In this document: positions 23,122 through 35,055 of the stretch, piece by piece | How positions within the stretch are numbered: the first letter of the stretch is position 1 | Layout: every line of letters begins with the position of its first letter | NCBI GenBank assembly: GCA_946807835.1 | Contig: OX327705.1 | Span: 19,002,501 to 19,066,500 of the forward strand | From: Ailanthus altissimus | Taxonomy: Eukaryota; Streptophyta; Magnoliopsida; Sapindales; Simaroubaceae | Direction: 5' to 3' | DNA length: 64,000 nucleotides | The notes under the pieces: generated by a model | Told to the model about the DNA's origin: nothing | What the model saw: the letters and a program-made list of their open reading frames with translations, nothing else | Database searches by the model: none | Translations under genes and position numbers: made by a program

Positions 23122-26100
23122 ATGAAAGTGAAGGGCGGAGGAAAGAAGAAGCTGGCAAATCCGGTGCTAAACGACGCCGTTGAGGAGAATAACGGGAAAG
23201 ATAATCAAGAGAACGACGACAACAACAGTCGGTCAATTATCGATGGAGTTAACGAGCGTCAAGAAAATCAAGAGCAAGAAAAAGAAAAAGAGGAAGAGGA
23301 GAATAATGATGAAGAGGAGGAGGAGGAAGAAGAAGAGGAGGAGGATGATGAAGATGAAGAGGGGGCACAAGATGAGGCTCAAGAAGAGCGGACGAAGCTC
23401 GACGAAGGGTTTTTTGAAATCGAAGCCATTCGCCGGAGAAGGGTTCGCAAGGTCATTTTATTTTAATTTCCTGCAAGTTTTCTTTGGAGCCCAATAGGGT
23501 TTTGGAATTTATATTTTTCTTCTTAAAAATGTTATAATGTAAACCAAAACCCCAACTATCCGACCCTGCTGTGAGAATGACAAGGTTTCGAACTCTATAC
23601 TTCTTGTACTGCTTTTAACAGATTTAACAATTGAACCCAGCTGACACTCGCAGAAAGAAATGTTGAAATAAGAGTGAATGGGGTTTTTCAAGTTTATTTG
23701 TTTCTCATTTTTGTTCTGTTTATTTTTATCTTTTAAAGTTCTAATTTAAGTTGTCTAATTGAGAGAATGTGTCTTCTTGGTGTGATCATCAACAGGGTCA
23801 GCTTCAATATCTCATCAAATGGTGAGTAACCTAATATTTTTAAAGATATTCTTACATAATATTATTAAATATTTTTGAAATGTGATTTATTTATTTGAAG
23901 GCGAGGCTGGCCAGAAAACGCCAACACGTGGGAGCCTTTGGAGAATCTGCAGTCGTGTTCAGATGTTATCGATGCATTTGAGGAGAGGTAAGATCTCCTC
24001 CATTTCATTAGTGTTTCTCGTTGCTTTAACTCAATGAAAATAATAAGTGGCAAAGGGTATGTTTGGGATTGAGGTGTTATGGCTTTTAAACTATAGCTGT
24101 TGTAATATGGGATCATTAGTCGTCAAATATAATTGGGTGAGGAGTTGGTACATATTGGATGCCAAGTAAAATTGGATGTTTACCAAACACTAACTGTTCT
24201 GCATGCAAAATTAAGGAAGGTATAACAGTTACAAGCATATCATAAATAGTTCAGTCTTAAATTAGTATCTTGGCGGAGATAAATTTAGTAGCTTTTCCAT
24301 TTGAGAGAAACGGCAAATGAATGTTAAGTCTTTAAAATTTATGGTTCTCATCTTTCCTTGAGTTTTTTTTCAGCAACCAAATAGATACTTAGATAATTGA
24401 TAGTTATTAGAGTTTCCTATTTGACTTTGCATACCCCTTTTTTCTTCAATATGTTCTATTGTTTTAGTTTAAAGGAAGAACTCAACCCATTTAATCATTT
24501 AACTTCAATTTAGATTGAGATTAATTAAGTACATTGGTCTTCTTGAAAACTAATAGACAAAAACTATGAAGAAGAAAACCTTGAAGCTCATTATACTTAT
24601 GTTTACTCAAGTTTCTTAGCAACCAGCTAGAGTTGTAGTGTAAAACAGTTGGTAGAGTTTTCTTTTCTACAGAGCATCCTCTCTCTCTCTCTCTCTTTTT
24701 TACTTTTTTCCTTTATCTTCTGGTTTTGAAGCTTGCAGTCAGGTAAATCTTCTAGGAAGCGCAAGCGCAAGGGTGGAGGTTCTAGTAGCCTGTCAAAGAA
24801 GAAACAGCCACGCTCCTTTAGTGCTGCATACAATGTAACAATTGGTGGTGTTGGTCAATCTCTTCCCACTGCTCCTCTCTTTAGCACAAGCTTTAATGAT
24901 CTTCCCACCTCTACTCACTCTATAGGCTCAGGTCACGAGAAAGAGAATAATGGAGATGTGAACAATGGAAAAACAGCCAAGCAAACTAATGACAATAGAT
25001 TTGCTAATGGTTCAAAGCTGATTGATGGAAGGAATGAGGAAACTGAGTATGATCCAAAGCTTAGTGAGCTGAAAGGAATGATATCTAACAATGAGTTCAA
25101 TGCAGATAAGCTTGCGTTACATTTCCAAGAAGCCAAGGTTTCAGAAGGCAATGGTCTTACACATGGACATTCCAAGGTTGCTCGAGTGGAACCAGTGTGC
25201 AGTGACCGACGCACAGGTGCTAAGAGAAGGAAGTCTGGTTCTGTGAAGAGGTTTAAACAAGATTTAGTATCCTCTAAACTGGTTGTTAACCAAGATTCAA
25301 CACCAAGCATTGCCTTTGACTGTGATGGTACAAATAACAATGATAAGATTGAAGGTCCCAGAAATTCATCTGCGATTGTCAAAATTATCAAGGCAATGGG
25401 CTTCTCAGCTTCTGTATCAAATGATGTTCAGGATGTGGTGGTGACCTTTATGGCAACCAGGTTGGTCATCAGTCTCCGGCTCCTACTCTTTTGTGTTTAA
25501 AATAACATTTTTTTTAAATTTTTTTGGGGGGGTGGGGGTTGGTGGCAGTGTTGTTTGCTTGCTAAAATTTGTAACTTTATTTCACAGTGCTCCTCTTCTA
25601 TACCCTTGTTTTTTCCCCTGTTTTAGTGGCTGAGAAAGAAACTGAAGATGTACTTTTGGATGAAGGGAATGGGTAATGAGTTTGAAGATTTTCTAGTATG
25701 TTATCTTATTTAGGTGGGGCAGTTGGGTGAGGAATTTTTAGAATTTTAGTAGAGTTCTGTGATGTAATTAATTGTGTGAAAATTGGTATTGGAAAGGCAA
25801 TAATTTTTTGAGGAGATGTATATAAAGGTAGTTTTGAAATTTTCTTGAATCCTTTTTGCTATTTCCAGTGATAAAATGGCAGGTGTGGCGAGCTATATAG
25901 ACATGAAGGCTGGCAGTAAACTCCTTAATCAATTGTTTATTTAAGCTATACAGGATTGAGCTAGAATAAGTGGCTGCTTTTCTTAATTGTCCTAAAACGC
26001 AAATGTTCATGGTTATCAAGAGGATATGCAAGGTTAGATTTATTCATGATGCCATAAATGAGTTCTTGAAAGTGTAGTATCTAAGATGGATAATTGGTCT

Positions 26101-28578
26101 AGGGAAGATATTAGTAGCTGCTTTTATATTTTCTCCCCTTTTTTTTAATTACTTTTTTTTAAACTGGTTTTTCACATGTTAAAGATTCTAGAGGTTTTAT
26201 GAGTTTATTATTAGAAAGCTGTTGTAGTTTGTCTATTTTGAAACTTGTTCAGAGATAGGAATGATAAAGCTTTAAAAATAGCTTAATATTTAGTGTATTT
26301 AGTTAATTTCTAACATGAAGGTTGATTTTTCTAGACCTTTTTTTTTTGGAAATTTTAAAAAATTAGATCTTAGGCTCTATTTATTTATTTTCTTCTCCTT
26401 TTTAAATTATGGTGCTCTCTTGTATACTGATCTAGGTTTATTATTCTTTTATGATATTTTGTCCATATCTTAATTCCAAACGACTAAGGAAAAAAAAAAA
26501 GTAAAATGTCAAGAGAATGGGCTTGGTGGATTTGGCCTTGATATTTTTGTTACTAGTTGCATGCTTGCTTGTGTCACAGATTGGGCACTTGCTTTTGATT
26601 CAAAAGATTAGCTTATTAAGTAATGCTTCTTACTCACTCGTATAAATCTAAGACTCATCTAATTTTTATCTGATATGAGATGTATTATTCTCCCTCACTT
26701 AATCTCGTGATGCTCTCGTCATGTCTAGCTCATCTATCCTAGGCCAACTTGGTTGTATTGCCCATTCATGTGTTTGCCTTACGTCATGGGTTGGATGCTT
26801 ACTATTGATTCAAAAAATTAGCCTATTAAGAAATGCTTGCCTACCCATTTGTAAAAATTCACAACTCAACGAATTTTTATTTGAAATATGACGTGACATT
26901 CTTCCATGCTCAATCATATGACATCGTTGTTATGTCTGGCTCAGCCACTCTGAGCCAACTTGGCTCGTATTGCTCATCCCCATTAACATTGGGATCCACA
27001 ACCCATATGGTAGGTTTATTTAGGGTGTTTATTCATCTTGGGCTAATTTGATTTATATTGCTCATCTCTACTAACCTTGGGGAACCACATCTCACATGAG
27101 ATGTCTATCTCTGGCTAATAGAAGAATTTTGGAGGGGTTAGGTGCTTGCCATTTACGTAAAAAATTAGCCTATTAATTAATGTTATCTATCCATCTTTAT
27201 AAACTCAAAATTCACCAATTTTTTATTCGATAAGGGACGTGACACTTTCTACAAATATCCTCCCCACTTTGAGTATTGAAAGCATATTCCATTAGTTCTT
27301 TCAAGTTATGAATTATTCGTGTGCACATCAAAATCTTTTTTTCCCATTTGGCCTTAATCATTGCCCTTTATGTTTTCTAGTGTATGCATGTGGTTCTTGT
27401 TCTTTGATTTGTCTTTCTTTATTCGTAAGTTTTAATGATTTTTTAATACATTCTTAATTTCTCTTCTTTACTTTGTTTTCCATTTTTTTTTTTGATTTGA
27501 GAAAAGAAAGCCTTGCCTTCTTGCCGATGAAATTTATATGTCTGCTAATAAAGTACTACAAAAAGTGTATGTGATCCTTGATTGATTGTCTTATTAATTC
27601 TATCATGTTGTGTGTGGTTGATCTTGGTTTGTAGGAGAATGGTAGGGTTAAGCTATTTCATGATTTCATTGTGTCATTTTTTTTTGACATGGGAACGGGG
27701 GATTTGACCTCAGCACCTCTACTAAAGTGGAGGTAAATATGTATTACTAGCTTTTTATCACTGGATTGTTAACACAAGTAGTTCACTGTATCATTTTCTT
27801 TTTATTTAATAATTGCGACAAGTGTAATTGTTTGCAAGAATTTATAGTAGAGCATCCTCGAAGCAAGTGGTTAATGGGTGAAGTGGGTTCGGTTAGTCTT
27901 AATATCAAAACTTTCCAATTAAGAGAAATAGAGGACAGAGAGAGAGAGACAAGAAAAAAAAAAGAAAACTGAAAGCAAGTAATCATATGGTTTGTCTTAT
28001 GCCATGACCACGTAGATTGGCATTTGATTGACCCAAATCATTCAAGATTTTTTGCTAGAAATTTTGAGATACGCGGTCTTTGATAAATTAAGATCAGAAA
28101 AAGAGGGTTTTCTACCTAGTTCACTAGATCATTCACATAAGATCATGGTGACTAACAAACCATTGGCTGGCACCTGTGTCAAGCAAGTGGAGCATATACA
28201 TGTCCCATTATTGGGACTCTAATATACTGTTTATTTTCTTATGTTTTCTTATTCTCCTTGAATTCAAGCACCAAGCGTTGTTTATAAGGAACTCAAAAGT
28301 TGTGACCATAATGTTATCGACTATTTTATAGGTCTGATGGAAAAGAAGTGATAGTGGATAACAAGTATCTCAAGGCTAATAATCCACTTCTGGTAATTAT
28401 CTTGTTGCTCTTTTTCTTTTGTTTTTTCCTTTCTTACTCTTTAACTTTATGATGGAATATGTGACGCATATCTTATTTATTATTATGGTTGTAGTTGTTA
28501 ACCATTCTCATTTCCTATTAATGTCAGTTGATCAACTTCTACGAGCAAAATCTCAAGTACCGTCCACAGGGTGATTAG
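23122..28578 (+). CDS. LHP1: LIKE HETEROCHROMATIN PROTEIN 1 (chromodomain protein), six coding exons
   Basis: Plant HP1 homologue (also TFL2) that binds H3K27me3 through its chromodomain and works with Polycomb complexes in the nucleus to keep genes such as floral regulators silent. Coding exons: 23122-23451, 23796-23821, 23901-23987, 24732-25460, 28332-28392, 28528-28578. All introns are GT-AG and joins are in frame; the product is 427 aa (Arabidopsis LHP1 is 445). ATG 23122 begins [10 protein letters not shown]. Features: acidic run of Glu/Asp (residues about 54-90), chromodomain [20 protein letters not shown] then [19 protein letters not shown] (about 99-150), basic nuclear-localisation-like SSRKRKRK right after, a low-complexity hinge, and a C-terminal chromo-shadow domain (about 360-424) ending [13 protein letters not shown]. 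Intron 4 is 2.9 kb and contains a TRIM cluster and a SINE. No coding damage is seen. Confidence 0.95.
26572..27244 (-). mobile_element. TRIM cluster with three LTRs in LHP1 intron 4
   Basis: Three minus-strand copies of the TRIM LTR lie at about 26572-26686, 26782-26898 and 27136-27244. Shared words include ttgattcaaaa, attagcctatta and gtgaca at the right edges. Two differing interiors separate them, both containing the ggccaacttgg/gagccaacttgg and tattgc(cc/tc)at words seen in the 49.7-kb TRIM interior. A three-LTR, two-interior structure is the expected product of unequal recombination between LTRs of a TRIM, or of nested insertion. No coding capacity. The orientation is antisense to LHP1. 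Confidence 0.78.
27681..27781 (-). mobile_element. Second tRNA-related SINE, in LHP1 intron 4
   Basis: About 101 bp flanked by imperfect 16-bp direct repeats: TTCATTGTGTCATTTT (27665-27680) and TTCACTGTATCATTTT (27782-27797), 14 of 16 identical. On the minus strand it has a poly(A) tail (T run near 27681) and a degenerate B-box (plus-strand ggggatttgacct, compare ggggattcgaacc in the 13.8-kb SINE). More diverged, hence probably older, than that copy. Confidence 0.65.
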
Positions 28579-30259
28579 ATGGGAGTTTTAGTAGGAAAAT
28601 TCTGTTGCCTGTTGTTCCTTTTGTTGTATACACTGCTGTAATTCTGTAGTGGTAAGAAATGCCATAAGATTAAAAGATTATGTCTCAATCAGATGACAGA
28701 AAACTGATGATGTATTGAAATATCATCTCTCCCCCGTTTTCCTTTTTGTATGATTGGGTATCTAATTTATCCGCCCACCCATTATATGGTTATTTGGATG
28801 ATTAACTTGGAGATGGTTAGGAAGGCTTGTTCATCAGCTGTAGAAGTAATACATAGTTAACAAACTTTTTGTTTGTGATGATACTATGTTCATTGATTGT
28901 TTTCTCTTTCCCATAACCAATTACTTGACATTTTTTGTGCACTATAGTTATCCTCAACAAAAATTGAGACGGCACACTTTGTTGCTTATTTTCTGACTAA
29001 TTGAGATTCTGTAGAAGGATAGTGTCATTCTTGACTTTATAATTTGCTACATTCAATTCGCCATTAACCCATTATAGGAATTTGTGTTTAGACATTTTAC
29101 TTCAAATTATGATCGCTCTCAAAAGAGAAACATGTTTCCCTAACTGTACGAGTTCTGCAATTAATTCCCTTAATTATGATGAATTGTTTTTGTTTTCTTG
29201 TCTCGAGGATATTAAACGGTTGTTTCTGCAAAACACCAACTCTTCGTGGCCACATGTGAGCGTTGTAATGCCGCTAATCTTGAACATATATCTCATTAAT
29301 ATTATTGATCATTTTTATTATCATATATGAATATTGTAAGTTGCATGACAGCATCGAAGGCAACAAAATTTCATTTTCATTATTATTCTAGTTAAACAAA
29401 TTGTTGCTAAGTTTTCATGTTGCATAGCAAATTGCTCTAGATAGTCATTGAATTTATTTTTAATAATAATTAATAAGCTAACCAAAAAAATATGCTGCTT
29501 GTACACTTGCTTTCTTTTCCTATTTTTCACTTCGCATCTTCTCCTGGAATTCATCAGAGCAGCAGTTCTGGTTCCGATTCTGATGGTTTTGGTTTAGGAA
29601 CAATATTCCTAGTTGTGCTCTTCTTCGCTTTGTACAATGTATGAGATCTTAGTCATTAGAAGCTGCCGCCCTAAGAAGAAGATTGTGGTGTTCATGCATT
29701 AAGTTTCAAAGTTTATTTGTTCAAAATATGGATATAGAAGTTTTGATCTCCTTGCAAAAGGATTGTTGTGAAGGAATATTGTGTAAACGATAAATGTAAA
29801 ATTGATGATTTGGGTTCAAAACGAGATGATAATTTCAAGATGATTTGGAATTAGAATTTTCTTTCTTTTTTCTTTTTTGAACTTATCATAAACTCCATCT
29901 TTGTTTCTTCCATGCATGAAAGCAAATTAAACGTAATTCGCTTGAAAGGTTGAACAAATTGGCTAAATACAATAATCAATCAACTCTTGTATGCCCGTGT
30001 TGAAACCTTGAAAAATCCGACGGCTTTTCACCTTTTATACCTTTCAATGTTCTCTTTTGCTAACACTGCACTGTAGATTGATGATTTTAGATGTGATAAA
30101 AGAAAAATTTAGGGAAAAAAGATATTTGGACTTTATAATTTAAAAAAAATGACACGTAGATTTTTATAATTTAAAAAATTTTATTTACACTTCTATGAAG
30201 TGATGAAAATTATTAACTTTAACAAAAAATTTGTTAAAATTAGTGAAATTATTATTATA
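28579..30259. other. LHP1 3' UTR and intergenic DNA
   Basis: No TE hallmark was recognised. A short coding-like segment lies at 29558-29644 (separate entry). The rest is AT-rich. Confidence 0.5.
29558..29644 (+). other. Possible terminal exon encoding a short Ser-rich/hydrophobic tail
   Basis: After a plausible splice acceptor (ttcatcag, ending 29557) the frame reads SSSSGSDSDGFGLGTIFLVV then LFFALYNV and a TGA at 29642-29644. A Ser/Asp-rich segment followed by a short membrane-like stretch looks more protein-like than chance in this AT-rich DNA. I do not recognise the family, and no upstream exon was identified. It could be an unannotated small gene, a gene relic, or noise. Confidence 0.25.
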
Positions 30260-30264
30260 CTATT

Positions 30265-30958
30265 TATGAGAATATTGATTGAAAATTATTGGGATATAAT
30301 TTAGAGAGCAAGCCAAGTGCGTAGGGTGTGTACAAATCGAAAACGAATGCGAAAGGAGGCAAAAAATAAAGAAGGGAGCACTAGGCGCCAGCGTTGCGGC
30401 GACCAGGCATGGGCACCGCGGTGCCAAGCGATGAACGCTGCAGCGCTCAGACGGGCGCGTTAACGCCGCGGAGGTGAGAGCCCAGCGCCGCTGCGCTGGA
30501 ACGGGAACAGTATCCCGAAATAAGAAAACTTTATTATTTCGTCCCCCACTTATTTCAAAATTCCCTAATACAACTCCCACACGTATAGTGTAAACTTAGG
30601 AAGTCCCAAAGCCAATATAAATGCTATCAATTGGCTTGTAAATATAATCTTTGTGATAGGTTGAGAAATCTTAGTGATCATTAACAATTTTTGTGGTTCT
30701 TTGTGAGAGAAAATCCTTAAAGTGAGAGAGAGAGTTTTCTTTGTGATCTTTCTTGTAAAAGGCATACTTTGTGAGTGTCTTGTGATTCATAATAAGAGAA
30801 GAGTATGATCTTGATCCGCCGTGGATGTAGGCAAGTTGTCGAACCACGTAATTCTTTGTGTGTTCTTCTTCTACCCGTTCTCTCTTTATTCCATAATTTA
30901 CTTATTCTGCATATATTGCTTGGGTGATTTTGCTTGTTTGTGTGCTTCCGCTTCAACA
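30265..30958 (+). repeat. 5' LTR of the Tork-like Copia element
   Basis: 694 bp, from TATGAG (a mutated TGTGAG; the 3' LTR keeps TG) to CTTCAACA. Contains a GC-rich block with GCGC words at 30380-30515 and, further in, a TATA-like region (ccaatataaatgc, 30612) followed by the presumed transcribed part. Confidence 0.95.
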
Positions 30959-30961
30959 AAC

Positions 30962-30973
30962 TAGTATCAAAGC
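30962..30973 (+). other. Primer binding site, mutated tRNA-iMet type
   Basis: tagtatcaaagc differs from TGGTATCAGAGC at two places, both G to A. It lies 3 nt after the 5' LTR. Confidence 0.9.
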
Positions 30974-30989
30974 TTGGTTCTAAGCAGAC

Positions 30990-31910
30990 ATGGCCATATC
31001 CAAGTATGAGGTAGAGAAATTCAACGGTACGAATGACTTCAATCTGTGGAAGATGAAGGTTAAGGAGTTGTTAGTGAGCTAAAGGCTTGGTTCGGTATTA
31101 GAGGAGACTGCAGCTCTATCTAGTGATGAAGAGAAGACGCTAGAGTCATCTAAAAATGAAGCAGAAAGAAAGGATATTCAAGAAAGAGCTTATAGCACAA
31201 TCATTATATCATTGAGCGATGAAGTACTAAGGGAAGTAGCAGGTGAGACGACAGCAAAAGGTCTTTGGAAGAAGCTTGACTTTCTTTATATGAGGAAATT
31301 GTTGGCCAACATATTACATATAAAGAAGAAGCTGTATCAGCTATCCATGTTAGAGGGGACGCCGATGAAAGATCATATAGACGTCTTCAATAAGATCATC
31401 CTTGATCTTGAATCTATCAACATCAAGATAGAAGATGAAGATAGAGCAATTATCCTGTTGAGTTCACTCCCCAAGAGCTATGAGAGTTTTGTTGATACGC
31501 TACTCTACGGTAGAGAGAGTTTAACGATGAGTGATATGAAATTATCATTAAACTCAAATATATTAGGAAAGCATATCGAGGGCAATGCAGAAAACTTATT
31601 TGTAAGAGGAAGGCTCTCATATAGAGATAGGAAGAAAAAAGGCTCAAGGTCGAAGTCTAGGACTCCTAGGAAGTGTTATTGCTGTAAGAAAGATGGGTAT
31701 TTCATAAAGGACTGTCCTGAGAAGAAAGCACAAGACAAGAAGAAAACACAAGACAAGAAGAAAGCAGATGCTGCGCTTGCCTATAATGATAGCTATAACA
31801 GCGCAGAAACACTCGTCGCTACTGATGGTAAGAACTCTGAACAATGGGTTCTTGATTCTGGTTGCACTTTTCACATGTGTCCACACAAGTCTTGGTTTAC
31901 AAATTTTTAG
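30990..31910 (+). pseudogene. Copia gag and protease start
   Basis: ATG 30990 opens MAISKYEVEKFNG, a Tork/Tnt1-type gag start. A TAA at 31080-31082 breaks it; the same frame then runs to 31908. The UBN2-like gag core lies at about 31210-31560. The zinc knuckle reads CYCCKKDGYFIKDC (31675-31716) with Tyr in place of the required His, so nucleocapsid function is doubtful. The protease motif WVLDSGCTFHM follows at about 31846-31878, and the frame stops at 31908-31910. Confidence 0.9.
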
Positions 31911-34900
31911 CCTATTAGTGGTGATAAAGTCTTAATAGGTAATGACATTGCATGTCAGATGATAGGAATTGGTAGTATTAAACTTAGGCTACATGATGGG
32001 TGAGTGAGAGAGTTGACAGATGTTAGGTATGTTTCTGACTTGAAGAGAAACTTGATCTCACTAGGGACTCTAGACCAGAATGGGTGTTCCATCAGGATCG
32101 ACGGAGGGATTTTAAGAGTTTTGAAAGGTTCTATGGTGGTGATGAGAGGAGAGAAGCGCAAAGGAGTTTATGTGCTTAAAGGTGAAGTCATAAGTGGTTC
32201 TGCATTATTCTCTGTAGATGATGAGAGTATGCAAACTAAGTTGTGGCATCTTAGACTGGTACACCTAGGCGAGAGAAACCTAAATGAGTTATTCAGTCAA
32301 AAGGCATTTGGAGAAGATAAGTTCTAGCCCTTAAAGTTTTGTGAGCATTGTGTGTTGGGAAAGCACATAGGGTAAGGTTTAGTATCGGCGAGCGCAAGAC
32401 TAAAGGGACTCTTGACTACATACACTCGGATCTTTTGGGGTCAGCTCAGACAGCTACTCGTGGTGGTGCTAGGTATTTTCTCGGCTTGATTGATGACTAT
32501 TCAAGGAAGCTATGGGTCTATGTGTTGAAGAGCAAGGATCAAGCCTTTGAAGTATTCAAGATTTAGAAGGTTCTTGTTGAGAATCAGACTGGCAAAAGGG
32601 TAAAGAGGTTAAGGACTGACAACGGCCTCGAATTTTGCAACAGAGAGTTTGATGGGTTTTGTGCCAAGCATGGGATTGCAAGGTATAGAATAGTAAGATC
32701 AATACCATAGCAGAATGGCGTAGTTGAGAAGATGAATAGGACCCTACTTGAAAGGGTTAGATGCATGCTTACTAATGCAAAGATGTCCAAGACATTCTGG
32801 GGAGAAGCTGTAGTAACTATAGCTTACTTGATTAATAGAAGTCCCTCTTCAGCAATTGACTTCAAGACGCCAGAAGAGAGATGGTTTGGCAATTCTCCGA
32901 AGTATGACCACCTCAGAATATTTGGTTGCCCTGCCTTTGTACATATTAAGGAGGGAAAGTTGAAACCTAGAGCTATCAAAGGGGTATTCATAGGATATCT
33001 TGAAGGAGTAAAAGGATACAAGGTGTGATGTAAAGCCTTGACACCACCAAGGAGTATCATAAGCCGTGACGTGACATTTGATGAGATGACGATACTGAAA
33101 ACCTCTTAAGAAGACGAGAAAGAAGAACCTATGCCCAAGGAAGACTCAGCACTCGAGTCAATAGAAGTTGAAGTGGAGACTGAAAGTAGATCTGATATCC
33201 CCCCAGATCAACACTTCAATGAGAAAATCCTTGAAGATAAACCAAGAACACCGGCAAAGTTCCTTCAAGTCCACCCAAAGAAAGACTAGGACTCTTGAGA
33301 TGGAACTTGAAGAGTACCAGTTAGCCAGAGATAAGCTAAAGAGAACGATTAACCCATCAGTCAGGTATGCACAAGTAGACTTAGTTGCTCATGCCTTTAA
33401 TTCTGCTTACACTATTGAGTATGATGAGCCTAGGACATATGGTGAGGTTATGAAGAGCGAAAACAAGAAAAAGTGGCAGCAGGCCATGGAAGAAGAAGTT
33501 AGTTCTCTTAGGAAGAACAATACCTAGAAGTTGGTGGAAAGACCTCAAAAGAAGCTAGTCGGATGCAAGTGGGTGTATAAGGTGAAGGAGGGGATACTGG
33601 GGATTGAGCCTATAAGATTCAAGGCTAGGTTAGTAGCATAAGGGTTTACTCAGAGAGAGGGAGTCGATTTTCATGAGATATTCTCTCCAGTTGTTAAGCA
33701 CACATCTATTAGGATTTTCTTAGCCATGTGTGCAAATCTTGATTTACATCTAGAGCAGATGGATGTAAAGACAACTTTTCTACATGGAGAGCTTGAAGAA
33801 ACAATATATATGGCACAGCCGCAAGGGTTCGAGGAGCCTGAAAAAGAAGATCATACTTGTTTGCTAAAGAAGTCATTATATAAGTTAAAGCAATCACCTA
33901 GACAGTGGTATAAGAGATTTGATGAGTTTATGATGGCTTGTGGCTTTAGTAGAAACAAGTATGCGAATGCATGTACTTTAAGAACATAAGTTGTGGGATA
34001 ATGTATTTTCTTCTATCGATGATATGTTGATCGCATGCAAGAATATAGAAGAAATACAGAAGCTCAAGAAGTAGTGAAGTGGCGAGTTTGAAATGAAGAA
34101 TTTGGGAGCAGCAAAGAGAATTTTAGGTATGGATATTGTGAAGGAAAGAAGAGATGTTATCTTCTTGTCTCAACAGCGATATATAGTCAAAATTTCAGAG
34201 AAGTTTGGTATGTCCAACGTAAAGGCTGTCTCTACTCATTTGATCATGTATTTTAGACTTTCAGCAACATAGTCATCGACTTCTGAAGAAGAGAAACTGC
34301 AGATGAGCAAAGTACCGTATGCAAGCGCTATAGGGAGCATCATGTATGCAATAGTTTGCACAAGACTAGACATAGCACAGACTATGAGTATGGTGAGTAG
34401 ATACATGGCAAATCCAGGTAAAGATCACTGGCTTACAGTAAAGTAGATTCTGAAATATCTCAAATGGACGTCAAATCACGGGTTAATATATAAGAGGGAT
34501 GAGGACAACAATGAAATGGTAAGAAGGTACGTAGACTCAGATTATGCAGGTGATCTAGACAAGAGAAGATCATTAATGGGCTACGTATTTACGGTGTTTG
34601 GGTGTAGTGTGTGTTGGAGATTAGTTCTACAACATGTGGTTGCACTCTCTACCACAGAGGCGGAGTATATAGCTGTTGGTGAAGCTATCAAGGAGGCCGT
34701 ATGGTTAACAGGTATATATGTGGAGGTATTGGCTAGTAAAGATGTGAACACCGGTGTATATTGTAACAGCCAGAATGCCATACACCTAAGCAAGCATCAA
34801 GTGTTCCACGAGAGGTCGAAACACATTGATGTGAGGCTCCATTACATTTGAGAGATTGTCCAAAGTGATGAAGTTAGTCTAACAAAGATAGCATCATCTA

Positions 34901-34985
34901 AAAACCCTGCTGATATGTTGACTAAGCCACTGCCCTCGGTTAAGTTCGTCCTATGCAAGGACTTAACCAGAGTCATTACTTTGTG
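31911..34985 (+). pseudogene. Copia pol: integrase, reverse transcriptase, RNase H
   Basis: Pieces in Copia order. Pre-integrase (LWHLRLVHLGERNLNEL, about 32242-32290). Integrase core with LIDDYSRK, then RTDNGLEF (about 32615) and the Glu-bearing helix (about 32725); C-terminal IFGCPAFVHI. RT begins at about 33430 with W..AMEEE, then QMDVKTTFLHGELEE (about 33759) and KSLYKLKQSPRQWYKRF. The catalytic YVDD block is degraded to SIDD after a frame change (about 34015). RNase H has YVDSDYAGDLDKRRS, STTEAEYIA and the end KTADMLTKP-like ADMLTKPL. Stops at 32325, 32564, 33026, 33525, 33639 and 34444, among others. Nonfunctional. Confidence 0.92.
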
Positions 34986-35042
34986 AGGGTGACCAAAGAT
35001 GCGGAAATGAGAGATTGAGTTGCTTTATGGATGATTTTGAAT

Positions 35043-35055
35043 CAAGGAGGGGATT
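35043..35055 (+). other. Polypurine tract
   Basis: caaggaggggatt lies directly before the 3' LTR, the site that primes plus-strand synthesis. Confidence 0.85.

Noticed and set aside
23180..23497. Open frame rich in Lys/Arg in LHP1 exon 1
   Set aside because: It is an alternate-frame reading of the acidic GAA/GAG-rich coding stretch of LHP1.
24933..25391. 152-codon minus-strand open frame opposite LHP1 exon 4
   Set aside because: Antisense shadow; the sense frame has family motifs, splice sites and a complete gene.
30260..30580. Minus-strand open frame in the 5' Copia LTR, and its equivalent at 35042-35347
   Set aside because: Both arise from the GC-rich LTR block, which has few stops in any frame; no family features.
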